Shown: piece after piece, positions 43,609-54,907 of the stretch
Layout: each line of letters opens with the position of its first letter
Position numbering within the stretch: the stretch's first letter is position 1
Source: Rhodospirillales bacterium
Lineage (GTDB): Bacteria; Pseudomonadota; Alphaproteobacteria; Rhodospirillales; Casp-alpha2
Assembly: GCA_021775095.1 (NCBI GenBank)
Contig: JAJFII010000084.1
Location: 1 to 64,000, forward strand
Direction: 5' to 3'
Length of the DNA stretch: 64,000 nucleotides
The notes under the pieces: generated by a model
Seen by the model: the letters and a program-made list of their open reading frames with translations, nothing else
What the model was told of the DNA's origin: nothing
Databases searched by the model: none
Position numbers and translations under genes: made by a program

Positions 43609-45213
43609 TTATCTCTTGGCATCCTGCAAGATCATGTCAGCGGCTTTTTCGCCGATCATGATGGTCGGGGCATTTGTATTGCCCGATGTCAGGCGCGGCA
43701 TGATCGATGCGTCGGCGACCCGCAAACCCTGCAGGCCATGAACCCGCAGCCGGGGGTCAACAACCGCGCCGCGTTTCGGGTCGGGACCCATGGTGCAGGT
43801 GCTGACCGGGTGATACATGGTCGCGCCGGTTTTCAGCGCGTGGTCTAAAAGCGCCGCGTCAGTTGCCACATCCGGGCCCGGCAGGGTTTCCGTGTCGACA
43901 TATTTGGCCGCCGCCGGCGATGCCATAATCGTACGGGCGATGCGCATGCCGGCCACGTGAATTTCCTGATCCAGGGGGTTTTGCAAAAAATTCGGGCGAA
44001 TTTTTGGTGCTGCCAGGGGGTCGGCGGAGGCGATATGTATGGTGCCCCGGCTTTCCGGGCGCAATTGACAGGGCGCGAAGGTCAGGCCGGGAAATTTGTC
44101 GAAAATGCGTTTTTTAGGGTCCTTGAAACTGGCGTGGGCCACATGGAACTGCACATCGGCGACTTCCAAGCCTTCGCGTGATTTGACGAAACCACCCAGA
44201 ATGCCGGCCGACATGGTCAGCGCGCCGCGGCGGAACAGGGCAAACTTTACCGCTTCGCCCATCAAACCCAGGCCACGAACTTTTTCGTTGAGGGTGATCT
44301 TTTGGTTGATCCGCCACTGCAGCCGGGAGACATAATGGTCCTGATAATTTTCTCCGACACCGGCGAGCGCGTGCCGGGTCTCAATTCCGCAGGAACGCAA
44401 CAGGCCCGGTTGACCGATACCGGATAACTCCAGCAATTGCGGCGATTGAACGGCGCCTGCTGAGAGAATAACTTCACCGTCGGCGCGGGCTTCTTTTAAG
44501 CTGCCCCGGTGCTGGTATACCACCCCGACCGCGCGTTTTCCATCGAGCAGAATTTTCGTTGTTTGCGCATGGGTGAGGATCGTTAAGTTGGTCCGATCTT
44601 TTGCCGGATCGAGGAAGGCCCGTTTGCTGCTGTGGCGAACGCCGCGCAACTGGGTCAACTGAAAATATCCAAATCCTTCCTGAGACTTGCCATTGTAATC
44701 GGGATTGTCCGGGTATCCGGCCTCGGTTGCGGCTTTAATAATGGCGTCGAGCAATTCATAGCGTTCCGTCAGATCGGCAACATTTAACAGGCCGCCCGAT
44801 CCCCGGTAGGTGTTGCCGCCGGTTTCCCGGTTTTCCGACTTCTTAAAAAACGGCAGAACATCGTCATAGGCCCATCCCGAACAGCCGAGTTGGGCCCAGC
44901 CGTCATAGTCTCTGGCGTTGCCACGCACATACAACATGCCGTTGATCGAACTGGAGCCACCCAACACCTTGCCGCGCGGCACCGGTATGGGTCGGTTGTG
45001 GGTATGGGCTTCGGGTTCCGTATCAAACATCCAGTTGAGTTTGGGATTGACCATGGTTTTGACGTAACCGACGGGAATGTGGATCCACGGGTTTGTATCC
45101 TTGCCTCCGGCTTCCAGCAGCAACACCCGGTTTTTCGGGTTATCGCTCAACCGGTTTGCCAGCACGCAGCCGGCGGAACCGGCACCGACGATGATGTAAT
45201 CAAAAGAATCCAT
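43609..45213 (-). CDS. GMC-family FAD oxidoreductase, second copy
   Basis: A 534-residue flavoprotein with IIVGAGSAGCVLANRL, PRGKVLGGSSSINGMLYVRG, GAVQSPQLLELSGIG, and the catalytic YHPVSTCTMG and GNTNAPTIMIGEK motifs. It shares many stretches with the neighbouring 41902-43512 protein (for example NPWIHIPVGYVKTM versus NPWIHVPIGYYKTM), so the two are paralogues of different age rather than a recent duplication. The stops are 96 bases apart and a CCCCT/AGGGG pair lies between them. The substrate is unknown. It follows the FkbM gene on the same strand. Confidence 0.9.
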   Translation of the reverse strand: MDSFDYIIVGAGSAGCVLANRLSDNPKNRVLLLEAGGKDTNPWIHIPVGYVKTMVNPKLNWMFDTEPEAHTHNRPIPVPRGKVLGGSSSINGMLYVRGNARDYDGWAQLGCSGWAYDDVLPFFKKSENRETGGNTYRGSGGLLNVADLTERYELLDAIIKAATEAGYPDNPDYNGKSQEGFGYFQLTQLRGVRHSSKRAFLDPAKDRTNLTILTHAQTTKILLDGKRAVGVVYQHRGSLKEARADGEVILSAGAVQSPQLLELSGIGQPGLLRSCGIETRHALAGVGENYQDHYVSRLQWRINQKITLNEKVRGLGLMGEAVKFALFRRGALTMSAGILGGFVKSREGLEVADVQFHVAHASFKDPKKRIFDKFPGLTFAPCQLRPESRGTIHIASADPLAAPKIRPNFLQNPLDQEIHVAGMRIARTIMASPAAAKYVDTETLPGPDVATDAALLDHALKTGATMYHPVSTCTMGPDPKRGAVVDPRLRVHGLQGLRVADASIMPRLTSGNTNAPTIMIGEKAADMILQDAKR

Positions 45214-45324
45214 TTAGTTGTTCGCCCACTATTGCCATCGGCGGAGTTAAGACAAGGCGTTAACCTATCGACTTCGATTACCAAAGCCCACAGATAATTA
45301 CCGGGGCACGAATTCCGACCGGGG

Positions 45325-46176
45325 CTACAGGCTATCGGGCTGCGCGGCGACATGAACGAAGGGATAATCGTCCACCGTATTAATGGCCGTCATGCCGGTT
45401 TCCGTAGGCAGGGATTCATGCACGCAGACCATATTAATGCTGCGGATGTCGCCGAAAATATCCTCGGCATGACCGAAGTAGTTGTCCGGATTAAACAGCG
45501 CCGGCTGATGCCACCACAATTTGTAACCGGCATCGAACAGCCACTGGATGAGGGCCGGCGAACTTTCCCGCCGGTCATTCTCCAGGTATATATTGGGGTG
45601 GTGTTTTTCGATGCTTTTTGCCGCCCCCTTTAAAACATCCAGTTCCATGCCTTCGACGTCAATTTTTATCAGGTTCAACTGTTCGTAAAAATAAATGTCG
45701 TCAAATCGGTGTTTCGGCACGGCGATCGATCCGGGCGGTAAATCGATCATGGAAATACCGCCGAAATTATTCAGTTTGGCATAGTCGAACGACGGCAGGG
45801 CAAGCATGCCCGGTTCCGCCGACAGGGCGTAGGGCAGACAATCGACATTCATCAGGCTGTTTACGGACATGGTTGCGGCCATGGCCTGGAACAGCACCGG
45901 TTGCGGTTCAACGGCAACAAGGCGACCGCTTTGGGTGATGTGTTTGGCCAGGCGAACCGCGTGCGCTCCGGAGTTGGCGCCGATTTCAGCGACATAATTA
46001 CCGACCGTTGACAGGTGTTTGAGAATTTCAATTTCCTGCTCACAATATTCGCCGTAGGTCAGCAGGGATCTGCCCACATAATAATCCGTCTCAAGGGCAA
46101 CATAAGTGGCATCGCGGCCATGGACGATGTGAGTAAACCCGTCGAGGGTGATGATTTTGTCTGCGGGATGGCTCAT
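45325..46176 (-). CDS. FkbM family methyltransferase
   Basis: A SAM-dependent O-methyltransferase of 283 residues. Motif I is VAEIGANSGAHAVRLA (about 62-77), an acidic residue ends the next strand (AVEPQPV), and the FkbM motif IKIDVEGMELDVLKGA (about 170-185) is clear. Members methylate sugars or other hydroxyl groups and often act in surface glycan or natural-product synthesis. No glycan cluster is around it, so the target is open. It is transcribed in the same direction as the GMC gene but 111 bases upstream, and probably independently. Confidence 0.88.
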   Translation of the reverse strand: MSHPADKIITLDGFTHIVHGRDATYVALETDYYVGRSLLTYGEYCEQEIEILKHLSTVGNYVAEIGANSGAHAVRLAKHITQSGRLVAVEPQPVLFQAMAATMSVNSLMNVDCLPYALSAEPGMLALPSFDYAKLNNFGGISMIDLPPGSIAVPKHRFDDIYFYEQLNLIKIDVEGMELDVLKGAAKSIEKHHPNIYLENDRRESSPALIQWLFDAGYKLWWHQPALFNPDNYFGHAEDIFGDIRSINMVCVHESLPTETGMTAINTVDDYPFVHVAAQPDSL

Positions 46177-46258
46177 CGGTCAATTAAACACTATCCGTGG
46201 CGCAAAAAAAAGCGCGGCACTGGGGCCGCCCTCTTTTAATGTCAAAGTGAGCTCCGGG

Positions 46259-47701
46259 TTAGCGCGGCAGGTGGGTTGAACCGGTCAGATAGGTGTCAAT
46301 GGAACTGGCGCACTGGCGGCCTTCGCGGATTGCCCAGACGACCAGGGATTGCCCTCGCCGCATATCGCCGGCGACAAAAACTTTTTCGACCGACGACTTA
46401 TAGTCGACTTCCGTCGCCAGCACGTTACCACGTCCGTCCAAATCGACGCCTAAGGATTTTAACAGACCCTCGGCAACGGGGTGGACAAATCCCATGGCCA
46501 GCAGGACCAGGTCGGCTTTCATTTGAAACTCCGATCCGGCAACGGGGACCATCTGCATGCGTCCATCGTCACTTTGTTTCCATTCCACTTCGCCACCGTT
46601 CAGTGTGGTGACGGTGCCGTCGGTGCCGGTGAAGGTGTTGGTGGTCACCGCAAACTGGCGCTCACATCCCTCAAGATGGGAACTCGAGGTGCGCATTTTC
46701 ATGGGCCAGTTGGGCCAGGTCATGGCTTTGTTTTCTTGTTCCGGCGGTTGCGGCATCAGCTCCAACTGGGTAATTGACAGCGCCCCCTGGCGCCGCGAAG
46801 TGCCGACACAGTCGGACCCGGTGTCGCCACCACCGATGACCACAACATGTTTGCCGCTGGCGGTAATCGCCACATCATCGGCAACACGGACACCGGCATT
46901 GCGGTCATTTTGCTGTGACAAAAATTCCATGGCAAAATGAACACCCTTCAACTGCCGTCCGGGAACCGGTAAATCGCGGGGCTGTTCAGACCCGCCAGTC
47001 AGGGCAATGGCGTCAAACTCCTGCAACAACATTTCCGTCGGAACATTTCCGCCGACATGGCTGTTGGGCCGAAATTCCACACCTTCGGCCTGCATTTGTG
47101 CCATCCGTCGGTTGATGTGAATTTTTTCCATTTTAAAATCTGGAATACCAATGCGTAACAATCCGCCGATGCGGGCACTTTTTTCAAACACCACAACTTT
47201 GTGCCCGGCCCGTGCCAATTGCTGGGCGCAGGCCAGACCGGCCGGCCCGGAACCGACGACGGCAACTGATTTTCCGGTGCGGTGGGCGGGAATGTCGGGT
47301 CTGATCCAACCTTCTTCCCAGCCCCGATCGACGATCGCACATTCAATGGTTTTGATGGTTACCGGCTCGTCGGTGATATTTAGGGTGCATGCGGCTTCAC
47401 AGGGCGCCGGACAAATGCGACCGGTGAACTCCGGGAAGTTATTGGTGCTGTGCAGGACTTCCAGGGCTTCGCGCCAGTTCTGCTGATAGACAAGATCGTT
47501 CCATTCGGGAATGATGTTGTTGACCGGGCAGCCGTTGTGGCAGTAGGGAATACCACAATCCATACAGCGGGCGCCTTGCTTGGCAACTTCGTCGTCACTG
47601 AGGGGAACAAAAAATTCTTTGTAATCCTTGATCCGCTCCTTGGCATCCGTGTAGCCGCGCTCGTTGCGCTCAAATTCCATAAATCCGGTTGTTTTTCCCA
47701 T
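46259..47701 (-). CDS. gltD: glutamate synthase small subunit
   Basis: The beta subunit of NADPH-dependent glutamate synthase; it takes electrons from NADPH and passes them to GltB. The 480 residues have the N-terminal iron-sulphur domain ([17 protein letters not shown], then [11 protein letters not shown]), an FAD site ([22 protein letters not shown]) and an NADPH site ([15 protein letters not shown]). The start lies 4 bases after the gltB stop, so the two genes form an operon on the minus strand. Confidence 0.95.
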   Translation of the reverse strand: MGKTTGFMEFERNERGYTDAKERIKDYKEFFVPLSDDEVAKQGARCMDCGIPYCHNGCPVNNIIPEWNDLVYQQNWREALEVLHSTNNFPEFTGRICPAPCEAACTLNITDEPVTIKTIECAIVDRGWEEGWIRPDIPAHRTGKSVAVVGSGPAGLACAQQLARAGHKVVVFEKSARIGGLLRIGIPDFKMEKIHINRRMAQMQAEGVEFRPNSHVGGNVPTEMLLQEFDAIALTGGSEQPRDLPVPGRQLKGVHFAMEFLSQQNDRNAGVRVADDVAITASGKHVVVIGGGDTGSDCVGTSRRQGALSITQLELMPQPPEQENKAMTWPNWPMKMRTSSSHLEGCERQFAVTTNTFTGTDGTVTTLNGGEVEWKQSDDGRMQMVPVAGSEFQMKADLVLLAMGFVHPVAEGLLKSLGVDLDGRGNVLATEVDYKSSVEKVFVAGDMRRGQSLVVWAIREGRQCASSIDTYLTGSTHLPR

Positions 47702-47705
47702 TTTC

Positions 47706-50700
47706 TTATTCCCCTGCCGCAGCGCTAATGAGTTCCGCCGCGTCGGTTTCAGCCGCCGCCCGCATATCCAACAGGGCGCGGCGGTAATCAGTCGGCATTA
47801 TCTTTTTGAATTTAGGCAAATAGCTGCCCCAGTCATCGAGGAGTTTTTTCGCCTGGGCGCTTTTCGTGTAGCGGTAATGGTTTTCAATCACGCCGCGCAA
47901 ACGTTGGGCGTCATGACCCAACATGTTTTTTGCCAGTGACGTGCTGTCCTTGGTGAACGGTTCGTTGATATCGATGGTTTCGATGGCAACCATACTGGTG
48001 TTGCATAACTTTTCGAAATCACCGTCCTCATCGAGCACATAGGCGATGCCGCCGGACATGCCGGCCGCAAAATTCCGACCGGTTTTGCCAAGAACCGTAA
48101 CAATACCACCAGTCATATATTCACATCCATGATCGCCACAGCCTTCGACAACCGTTGTCGCACCCGAATTACGAACCGCAAACCGTTCGCCGGCAACACC
48201 CTGGAAATAACTTTCGCCGGCGATGGCCCCGTACAGGACCGTGTTGCCAACGATGATGTTTTCGTGCGGCACAAGCGGGCTGTCGGCTGCCGGATATACA
48301 ATAATTCGTCCGCCCGACAGGCCTTTGCCGACATAATCATTGGCGTCGCCGGCCAGCTCCAGGGTCACCCCACGGGCCAGCCAGCCGCCAAAACTCTGTC
48401 CCGCATTGCCGGTGAATTTGATATGGATACTGTCATCGGCCAGTCCGCTATGGCCATGCACCTTGGCAACTTCGCCCGATAACATGGCACCGACCGTGCG
48501 GTTGATGTTTTTGATGGTCGCAGAAATTTTAACCGTTTGGCCGGCATCAATCGCCGGTCGGGCCTGTCTGATGAGCTCGTGGTCGAGGGCTTTTTCCAGG
48601 CCGTGATCCTGAGTTTCACAGTTGTAACGGGCCACCTTGTCGGAAACCGCCGGCATATGCAGAAGGTTCGAGAGATCGATGTTGTGGGCTTTCCAGTGGT
48701 CAATGGCCGGTCGCATGTTTAAGGCATCGGTTCGTCCAACCATTTCATTGACGGTTCTGAAACCCAGTTCTGCCATGATTTCGCGCACGTCTTCAGCCAG
48801 GAAAGTGAAAAAGTTAACAACATGCTCCGGTTCACCGGTAAACCGTTTGCGCAATTCCTCATCCTGGGTCGCGACCCCGACGGGGCAGGTGTTCAAATGA
48901 CACTTGCGCATCATTATACAGCCTTCGGATATGAGGGCCGCCGTGGCAAAACCAAATTCGTCGGCCCCCAACAGGGCCCCGACGACGACGTCGCGACCGG
49001 TTCTCAGGCCACCGTCAACCTGCACCGCAATGCGACCGCGCAATTCATTGAGGACCAGGGTTTGTTGGGTCTCCGCCAGCCCCATTTCCCATGGCGCCCC
49101 GGCATTGAGCAGCGAGGTGATCGGACTGGCACCGGTGCCGCCATCGTGGCCGGAAATTGTGACGTGATCGGCATGGGCCTTGCTGACACCCGCTGCAACG
49201 GTTCCGACGCCGCCTTCTGAAACCAGTTTGACGGAAATACGGGCCTTTGGATTGACGTTTTTCAGGTCATGAATGAGTTGTGACAGATCTTCGATTGAAT
49301 AGATATCGTGATGCGGTGGCGGTGAGATCAACCCCACACCTGGGGTCGAATGGCGGACCGCAGCAATGCGCTGGTCAACCTTGTGGCCGGGCAACTGGCC
49401 GCCCTCGCCGGGTTTCGCACCCTGCGCCATTTTAATTTGGATATCATCGGCATTGGTCAAATATTCGGTCGTCACGCCAAACCGCCCCGACGCCACCTGT
49501 TTGATGGCGGAACGTTTGGAATCGCCATTGGCCATGGCCTTGAACCGTGAGGCTTCTTCACCCCCTTCTCCGGTGTTGGACTTACCGCCCAGGCGGTTCA
49601 TGGCAACTGCCAGAGTGGTGTGGGCTTCCCAGGAGATCGAGCCAAAGGACATGGCCCCGGTGGCAAAACGTTTGACGATCTCCGACGCCGGTTCAACCGC
49701 GTCCAGTGGCACCGCATCGCCAACCGGTTTCAGCTCAAACAAACCGCGCAGGTTCTTTAATTTGGCCGATTGATCGTTGACCTTTTGGGTATATGTTTTG
49801 AACAGTCGGTAATTGGCCGAGCGCACGGCATGTTGCAAGGTACCAATGGTTTCCGGCGTCCAAACGTGCTCTTCGCCACGAATGCGGTAGGCCAGATCGC
49901 CGCCCACATCCAGGGTGTTGCGATAGATCGGTGCATCACTATAGGCCAAGCGGTGCCGGGTTTCCGTTTCCCGGGCAATTTCCGCCAGCCCAATACCTTC
50001 AACCTTTGTCGAGGTCCCGGTGAAATAGGTTTCGACAAATTCACTGGACAGGCCGACCGCGTCAAATATCTGGCCACCGCAATAGGATTGATAGGTCGAA
50101 ATGCCCATTTTAGACATGACCTTCAATATCCCTTTGCCCAAGGCCTTTATATATCGATTATGAACCTCCTGCTCACTGACTTCGTCAATGCCTCCGGCGA
50201 TGTTGGACAGCACATCAAAGGCCAGATAGGGATTGATCGCTTCCGCCCCATAACCGGCGAGCAGACAAAAATCATGGACACGGCGGGCTTCGCCGGTTTC
50301 CATCACCAGTCCGACCTCGGTCCGCAATCCTTTGCGGATCAGGTGGAAATGAACCGCACCCATAGCCAGTAGGGCGGGGATCGCCGCCTGATCGGCATTC
50401 ATCGCCCGATCCGACAGGATCAGGATGTTAAAACCCTTGCGGCCGACTTTTTTCTCGGCCTTCAGACAGAGCGTCGCTAAAGCCTCGGCCATGGCCGTGC
50501 CGTCATCACCGGCAACGGAATAACAGATGCTCAGGGTCGAGGTGCGGAAGGATCCGTCGACGTGGTTTTCAATGCGCCGGATTTTTTCCAAATCCGCATT
50601 GGTCAGGATCGGCTGGTTAATTTCCAGGCGTTTTGACGACCCGCCGGAATCCAAATCCAGGAGGTTGGGGCGCGGGCCAATCAAACTGACCAGCGACATC

Positions 50701-52370
50701 ACCAGTTCCTCACGAATGGGGTCAATCGGCGGGTTGGTAACCTGGGCAAATTTCTGGAAAAAATAGTCGGATAACATCCGTGACTTGTCGGACAGGGGGG
50801 CAATGGGAATATCGCGCCCCATGGAGCCGATGGGGTCCTGACCCTCCGTCGCCATGGGGATAAAGAAGGCTTTGACGTCCTCCTGGGTATATCCGAAGGC
50901 CTGTTGCTGGTTGAGCAAGGTCACCGGGTCCGGCGTCATCGGCCCCACTTCTTCGGGCAGGTCATCGAGAATGATCTGGTTTTTATCCAGCCATTCCTGG
51001 TAGGGCCGCGCCGTCGACAGTTCGGATTTTAATTCTTCGTCGGAAATAATACGGTGCTGTTCCAAATCGACGAGCAGCATCTTGCCGGGTTGCAACCGCC
51101 ATTTTTTAATGATTTTGCTTTCCGGGATCGGCAATACGCCGACTTCCGACGCCATGATGACCATGCCGTCATCGGTCTCGATATAGCGGGCCGGACGCAA
51201 CCCGTTGCGATCCAGGGTCGCGGCAATCTGTTTGCCGTCGGTAAAGGCCATGGCAGCCGGACCATCCCAGGGTTCCATGACGGCGGAATGGTATTCGTAA
51301 AACGCCCTGCGGTCGGCATCCATGAGCGGGTTGTCGGCCCAGGCTTCGGGGATCATCAACATCATGGCATGGGGCAGTGAGTAACCGCCCATGACCAGCA
51401 GTTCCAGGGCATTGTCAAAGGTTGAAGAATCCGACGATCCGTCGCCGATCAGCGGCCACAGTTTCTCCAGGTCTTCGCCCAGCACTGTCGAGCTCATATT
51501 ATGGCGCCGTGCATTCATCCAGTTGATGTTGCCGCGCAAGGTGTTGATTTCGCCATTGTGGCTGAGGAACCGGAACGGTTGTGCCAACCGCCACGACGGG
51601 AAGGTGTTGGTGGAAAACCGCTGGTGGAACAGGCCAATCGCCGATTGAAAATCGGGATCCTGGAAATCCAGGTAATATTTTGCCAGGTTGGGGGCCAGAA
51701 CCATACCCTTATAGATAATCGTCCGGGTCGACAGGGAGGGCACGTAAAAGTCCTGCCAGGCATTTTGGTCATAGTCCCAAATGGCGTGATGGGCCTGCTT
51801 GCGGATCACATAGAGTTTGCGCTGGAAGGAGGCTTCATCGGGCGTGTCCGGGCCGCGACCGATCAGAATTTGCCGGATAACCGGCTCGTTGGGTTTAACG
51901 GTCTCGCCCAATACGGAATTATCGCAGGGCACATCGCGCCATCCCAATACGGCCTGGCCTTCGACGGCGGTTACCCGGTTGATGGCTGCCACACATTTAG
52001 CCCTGAGGGTTTGGTCGCGCGGCAAAAAGATCATGCCGACGGCGTAATCGCCAATTTCAGGCAAGGCGATGCCTTTTTTGCCAAACACCTTGCGGTGGAA
52101 TTTGTCCGGTTGCTGGATTAACAATCCGGCCCCGTCACCGGCCAGGGGATCGGCACCAATGGCACCGCGATGGTCCAGGTTTTGGACGATTTTTAAGGCA
52201 TGTTCGATGATATCGTGGCTCGGTTTGTTGTGGATATTGGCAATAAAACCAAAACCGCAGGCATCGTGTTCATCGGCCGGGTCATACATACCTTGGGCTT
52301 GCGCCTCACCAGCACGATTTTTAGCAGGTGTCTGTTGGTTTTTTTCCATCGTTCTAATCAACTCGTTCAT
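47706..52370 (-). CDS. gltB: glutamate synthase large subunit
   Basis: The alpha subunit, making two glutamates from glutamine and 2-oxoglutarate. The N terminus carries a propeptide before the catalytic Cys of the amidotransferase ([11 protein letters not shown]; Cys at about residue 38). Then come the central domain, the FMN-binding synthase domain ([19 protein letters not shown]) with 3Fe-4S cysteines ([13 protein letters not shown]), and the C-terminal GXGXG beta-helix domain. Its length of 1554 is a little above the usual 1500 because of about 30 non-conserved N-terminal residues, so the start may be the internal Met at residue 8. It is followed by gltD. Confidence 0.95.
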   Translation of the reverse strand: MNELIRTMEKNQQTPAKNRAGEAQAQGMYDPADEHDACGFGFIANIHNKPSHDIIEHALKIVQNLDHRGAIGADPLAGDGAGLLIQQPDKFHRKVFGKKGIALPEIGDYAVGMIFLPRDQTLRAKCVAAINRVTAVEGQAVLGWRDVPCDNSVLGETVKPNEPVIRQILIGRGPDTPDEASFQRKLYVIRKQAHHAIWDYDQNAWQDFYVPSLSTRTIIYKGMVLAPNLAKYYLDFQDPDFQSAIGLFHQRFSTNTFPSWRLAQPFRFLSHNGEINTLRGNINWMNARRHNMSSTVLGEDLEKLWPLIGDGSSDSSTFDNALELLVMGGYSLPHAMMLMIPEAWADNPLMDADRRAFYEYHSAVMEPWDGPAAMAFTDGKQIAATLDRNGLRPARYIETDDGMVIMASEVGVLPIPESKIIKKWRLQPGKMLLVDLEQHRIISDEELKSELSTARPYQEWLDKNQIILDDLPEEVGPMTPDPVTLLNQQQAFGYTQEDVKAFFIPMATEGQDPIGSMGRDIPIAPLSDKSRMLSDYFFQKFAQVTNPPIDPIREELVMSLVSLIGPRPNLLDLDSGGSSKRLEINQPILTNADLEKIRRIENHVDGSFRTSTLSICYSVAGDDGTAMAEALATLCLKAEKKVGRKGFNILILSDRAMNADQAAIPALLAMGAVHFHLIRKGLRTEVGLVMETGEARRVHDFCLLAGYGAEAINPYLAFDVLSNIAGGIDEVSEQEVHNRYIKALGKGILKVMSKMGISTYQSYCGGQIFDAVGLSSEFVETYFTGTSTKVEGIGLAEIARETETRHRLAYSDAPIYRNTLDVGGDLAYRIRGEEHVWTPETIGTLQHAVRSANYRLFKTYTQKVNDQSAKLKNLRGLFELKPVGDAVPLDAVEPASEIVKRFATGAMSFGSISWEAHTTLAVAMNRLGGKSNTGEGGEEASRFKAMANGDSKRSAIKQVASGRFGVTTEYLTNADDIQIKMAQGAKPGEGGQLPGHKVDQRIAAVRHSTPGVGLISPPPHHDIYSIEDLSQLIHDLKNVNPKARISVKLVSEGGVGTVAAGVSKAHADHVTISGHDGGTGASPITSLLNAGAPWEMGLAETQQTLVLNELRGRIAVQVDGGLRTGRDVVVGALLGADEFGFATAALISEGCIMMRKCHLNTCPVGVATQDEELRKRFTGEPEHVVNFFTFLAEDVREIMAELGFRTVNEMVGRTDALNMRPAIDHWKAHNIDLSNLLHMPAVSDKVARYNCETQDHGLEKALDHELIRQARPAIDAGQTVKISATIKNINRTVGAMLSGEVAKVHGHSGLADDSIHIKFTGNAGQSFGGWLARGVTLELAGDANDYVGKGLSGGRIIVYPAADSPLVPHENIIVGNTVLYGAIAGESYFQGVAGERFAVRNSGATTVVEGCGDHGCEYMTGGIVTVLGKTGRNFAAGMSGGIAYVLDEDGDFEKLCNTSMVAIETIDINEPFTKDSTSLAKNMLGHDAQRLRGVIENHYRYTKSAQAKKLLDDWGSYLPKFKKIMPTDYRRALLDMRAAAETDAAELISAAAGE

Positions 52371-52608
52371 GCGTTACCTCAGGAGCGGTGGCAAAAGTCC
52401 GCCTTGATAGCAAGACTGCCCGGTTCATCCAATCAGAAAATGCGAGAAAAAGACTCGCGAAGCCTTATATGCGCTGGGTTTTGAGCCGTTCCGCCGCCTA
52501 TTACCCTGCCTAAATACAGAAATAGGACGTTTTTTTTGGGTGAAATCCGGCTATACCCCCAATCTAAGCACTATATAACACTGAATCCAGATTGGACAGT
52601 AGCAAACG

Positions 52609-53622
52609 ATGATCAAACTTTCCGTTCTCGACCAATCCGTAGCCATTCACGGCCAACCCCAGGACCAATCGATCCGCGATACAGTGGCTTTCGCCAAGGT
52701 TTGTGAAGATTTGGGTTATGCGCGTTTTTGGGTTTCCGAACACCACAACCACCCAACCATTGTCGGATCGGCACCGGAAGTGATGATGGCGGCCATTGCC
52801 GCGATCACCCAGCGCATTCGGATCGGCAGCGCCGGTGTCATGCTGCCGCATTATTCACCTCTCAAGGTGGCTGAACAATTCCGGATTTTGGACGCCCTGG
52901 CACCGGGACGCATCGATATGGGCCTGGGTCGCGCACCGGGCTCCGACGGCAAAACGGCCTACGCCCTCAACCCAAACGCCGGTACGGCGGCGGACCAGTT
53001 CCCGGCGGCTGTTCGTGATCTGATGGCCTGGGTATCCGGCGCACCGCTCGCCGATGGCCACCCGTTTGCCGGTATCCGCGCCTTCCCCGAAGGCGCCACC
53101 AGCCCGCAACCCTGGATGCTCGGCACCTCGGACTATGGGGCCCAGGTTGCGGCGCATTTTGGCATTCCCTACAGTTTCGCTCACTTTATTACCGACGGAC
53201 GCGGCGTTGCCCGGGCGTTGCAGATTTACCGGGAAAATTATCAGCCGAGCGCGGCCTTCCCGCAGCCCTTGGCATCGATTTGTGTCTGGGCTTTGACGGC
53301 GGAATCCGAAGACCAGGCGAAATACCTTTACGCGTCGAGGGCTCATAACAAGGTAATGCGCGATCATGGCCAGTTGTCAGCTCTGATATCGCCAGATGAG
53401 GCTCTGGCTTACTCCTATACCAGGGAACAGAAACTGCGCTTCGAGCAACTTACGGCCGAGGCCGTGATAGGTGACGTCGCGCAGGTCTCCGATCAGCTAA
53501 AATCCCTGGCCACGCAATATGAAATCGATGAAATTGTCGTCCTCAGCTGGACCTTCGATCAACCGGCCCGCCACCGTTCCTACGAGCTGCTGGCCGAGGC
53601 ATTGCACCTGTCGGCTGGCTAA
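52609..53622 (+). CDS. LLM class flavin-dependent oxidoreductase
   Basis: A luciferase-like monooxygenase of 337 residues, probably FMN- or F420-dependent, acting on a small organic substrate. The fold is seen in KLSVLDQSVAIHGQ, YARFWVSEHHNHPTIVGSAPEVM, RIRIGSAGVMLPHYSPLKVAEQF and GRIDMGLGRAPGSDG, the pattern of the YhbW-type group, which lacks the bacterial-luciferase heterodimer partner. It is divergent from gltB (238 bases between starts) and converges with the enolase-superfamily gene. No flavin reductase gene is adjacent. Confidence 0.88.
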   Translation: MIKLSVLDQSVAIHGQPQDQSIRDTVAFAKVCEDLGYARFWVSEHHNHPTIVGSAPEVMMAAIAAITQRIRIGSAGVMLPHYSPLKVAEQFRILDALAPGRIDMGLGRAPGSDGKTAYALNPNAGTAADQFPAAVRDLMAWVSGAPLADGHPFAGIRAFPEGATSPQPWMLGTSDYGAQVAAHFGIPYSFAHFITDGRGVARALQIYRENYQPSAAFPQPLASICVWALTAESEDQAKYLYASRAHNKVMRDHGQLSALISPDEALAYSYTREQKLRFEQLTAEAVIGDVAQVSDQLKSLATQYEIDEIVVLSWTFDQPARHRSYELLAEALHLSAG

Positions 53623-53704
53623 ACTCCAGAAGCGCCCGGCTGTCTGTTTGTGCCGTTTTATATAAAAAGTGGGCGGTCGGCCTGCGCCGAATAGGGAACT
53701 CGTT

Positions 53705-54907
53705 TTATTCCTGCCAATAGCTGTCTGCTGGTGGGCCCCAATCGGTTAACATGCAGGAATAAACAGCGGTTTCGTCAAACGGATATCTGGCTTCCATTTC
53801 CGGCGTTAAGGTAACCCCCAAACCAGCAGCCGTCGGGCGCAGCAGGCGTCCGCCTTCGATCCGCCCCTGGTCGCCGATCATTTCCGCCGCCAAGGGAAAA
53901 GCCAGCATGGGGTATTCCACCAGGGTACCGCCGGCGGCCGCGAAGGCGGCCTGGTAACTGGCCATGATGGCAGCGGCACCGCCCCAGGCATGGACCACCA
54001 CGCCGATCTGTTTTTCCCGGGCCGCCCGGTAAATATCCATCACCGCACCAATACCACCAATGACGGAAGCATCGGGTTGAACAAAATCGTAGACCCCGTC
54101 ATTGAGGCGGTCGATCATTTCCTTCGGTGTGGTAATCACCTCGCCGCCGCAGACCTGGACGTCCGTGCGCCTCCGCAGTTCCTTAAAGCCCTCCGGACAA
54201 TCGGGGCCAATGGCTTCTTCGACAAAGACCATCCGGTGATCGGTTTTTTCATGAACGGCATCAATAAAGGCGACGACGTCGTCAACGGCCTGCGGCGGAT
54301 CGGCCAGGTTCTGGCACATATCAACGCCAACTTGAATGCCCCGCGCCGCCGCTTGTTGCAAAGCCCATACGGTCCGCCATATATCGGTTTTAATGGAGCG
54401 AATCTTGTAAAGGGTAATGCCCAGGGAACTCAGCAGGTCCAGTTCTTTCTCGAACTGCCCCTTTGCATCGCAACAGCCACCGCTGCCGTAGACCTGGATG
54501 GTATCGGTTTTGGCACCACCCAGCAGTTCAAAAATCGGTACCCCCTGGCTTTTTGCCTTGGCATCCTGCAGGGCAATTTCGAAGGCGCTGATCACGTGCC
54601 GCGCGGCACCCTGCAGGGACCAATAATCGCAGACACTGCGCAAATCACGCACCCGTCGTTCAATAGCGAACCCGTCTTTGCCCTGCACGTAGGGTTGGCA
54701 GAGCTCAACAATGGATTTAAAAACCAGGGGTGCAAACACCGCAAGATAACCTTCTCCCAGGCCCGTCACACCATTTTCTAGAGTGATTTCGACCATGCCG
54801 ACGGTCCGTTTTGGGCCGTTGGGGAAACACTCCTTTATCTCAGGATCGTCCGCATCGGCATAGGGCGAACTGAGTAAAATACAACGTATATTTTTAATGT
54901 TAGACAT
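53705..54907 (-). CDS. enolase-superfamily dehydratase/racemase (MR/MLE type)
   Basis: A Mg-dependent enzyme that removes a proton alpha to a carboxylate, usually in sugar-acid dehydration or epimerisation. The 400 residues show likely metal ligands D196 (VGVDMC), E230 (VFVEEAIG) and E256 (CGGEVI), K168 in YKIRS on the base side, and the mandelate-racemase His-Asp dyad D279 (QPDAS) and H306 (VVHAWGG). The second base position is Arg170 where many relatives have Lys. The ATG overlaps the stop of the 2-hydroxyacid dehydrogenase gene by one base (TGATG), so the two are coupled. It is last in the catabolic cluster. Confidence 0.88.
   Translation of the reverse strand: MSNIKNIRCILLSSPYADADDPEIKECFPNGPKRTVGMVEITLENGVTGLGEGYLAVFAPLVFKSIVELCQPYVQGKDGFAIERRVRDLRSVCDYWSLQGAARHVISAFEIALQDAKAKSQGVPIFELLGGAKTDTIQVYGSGGCCDAKGQFEKELDLLSSLGITLYKIRSIKTDIWRTVWALQQAAARGIQVGVDMCQNLADPPQAVDDVVAFIDAVHEKTDHRMVFVEEAIGPDCPEGFKELRRRTDVQVCGGEVITTPKEMIDRLNDGVYDFVQPDASVIGGIGAVMDIYRAAREKQIGVVVHAWGGAAAIMASYQAAFAAAGGTLVEYPMLAFPLAAEMIGDQGRIEGGRLLRPTAAGLGVTLTPEMEARYPFDETAVYSCMLTDWGPPADSYWQE

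Noticed and set aside
53990-54781. 263-codon plus-strand frame in the enolase-superfamily gene
   Set aside because: It is a shadow of a gene with identified metal ligands and catalytic residues.
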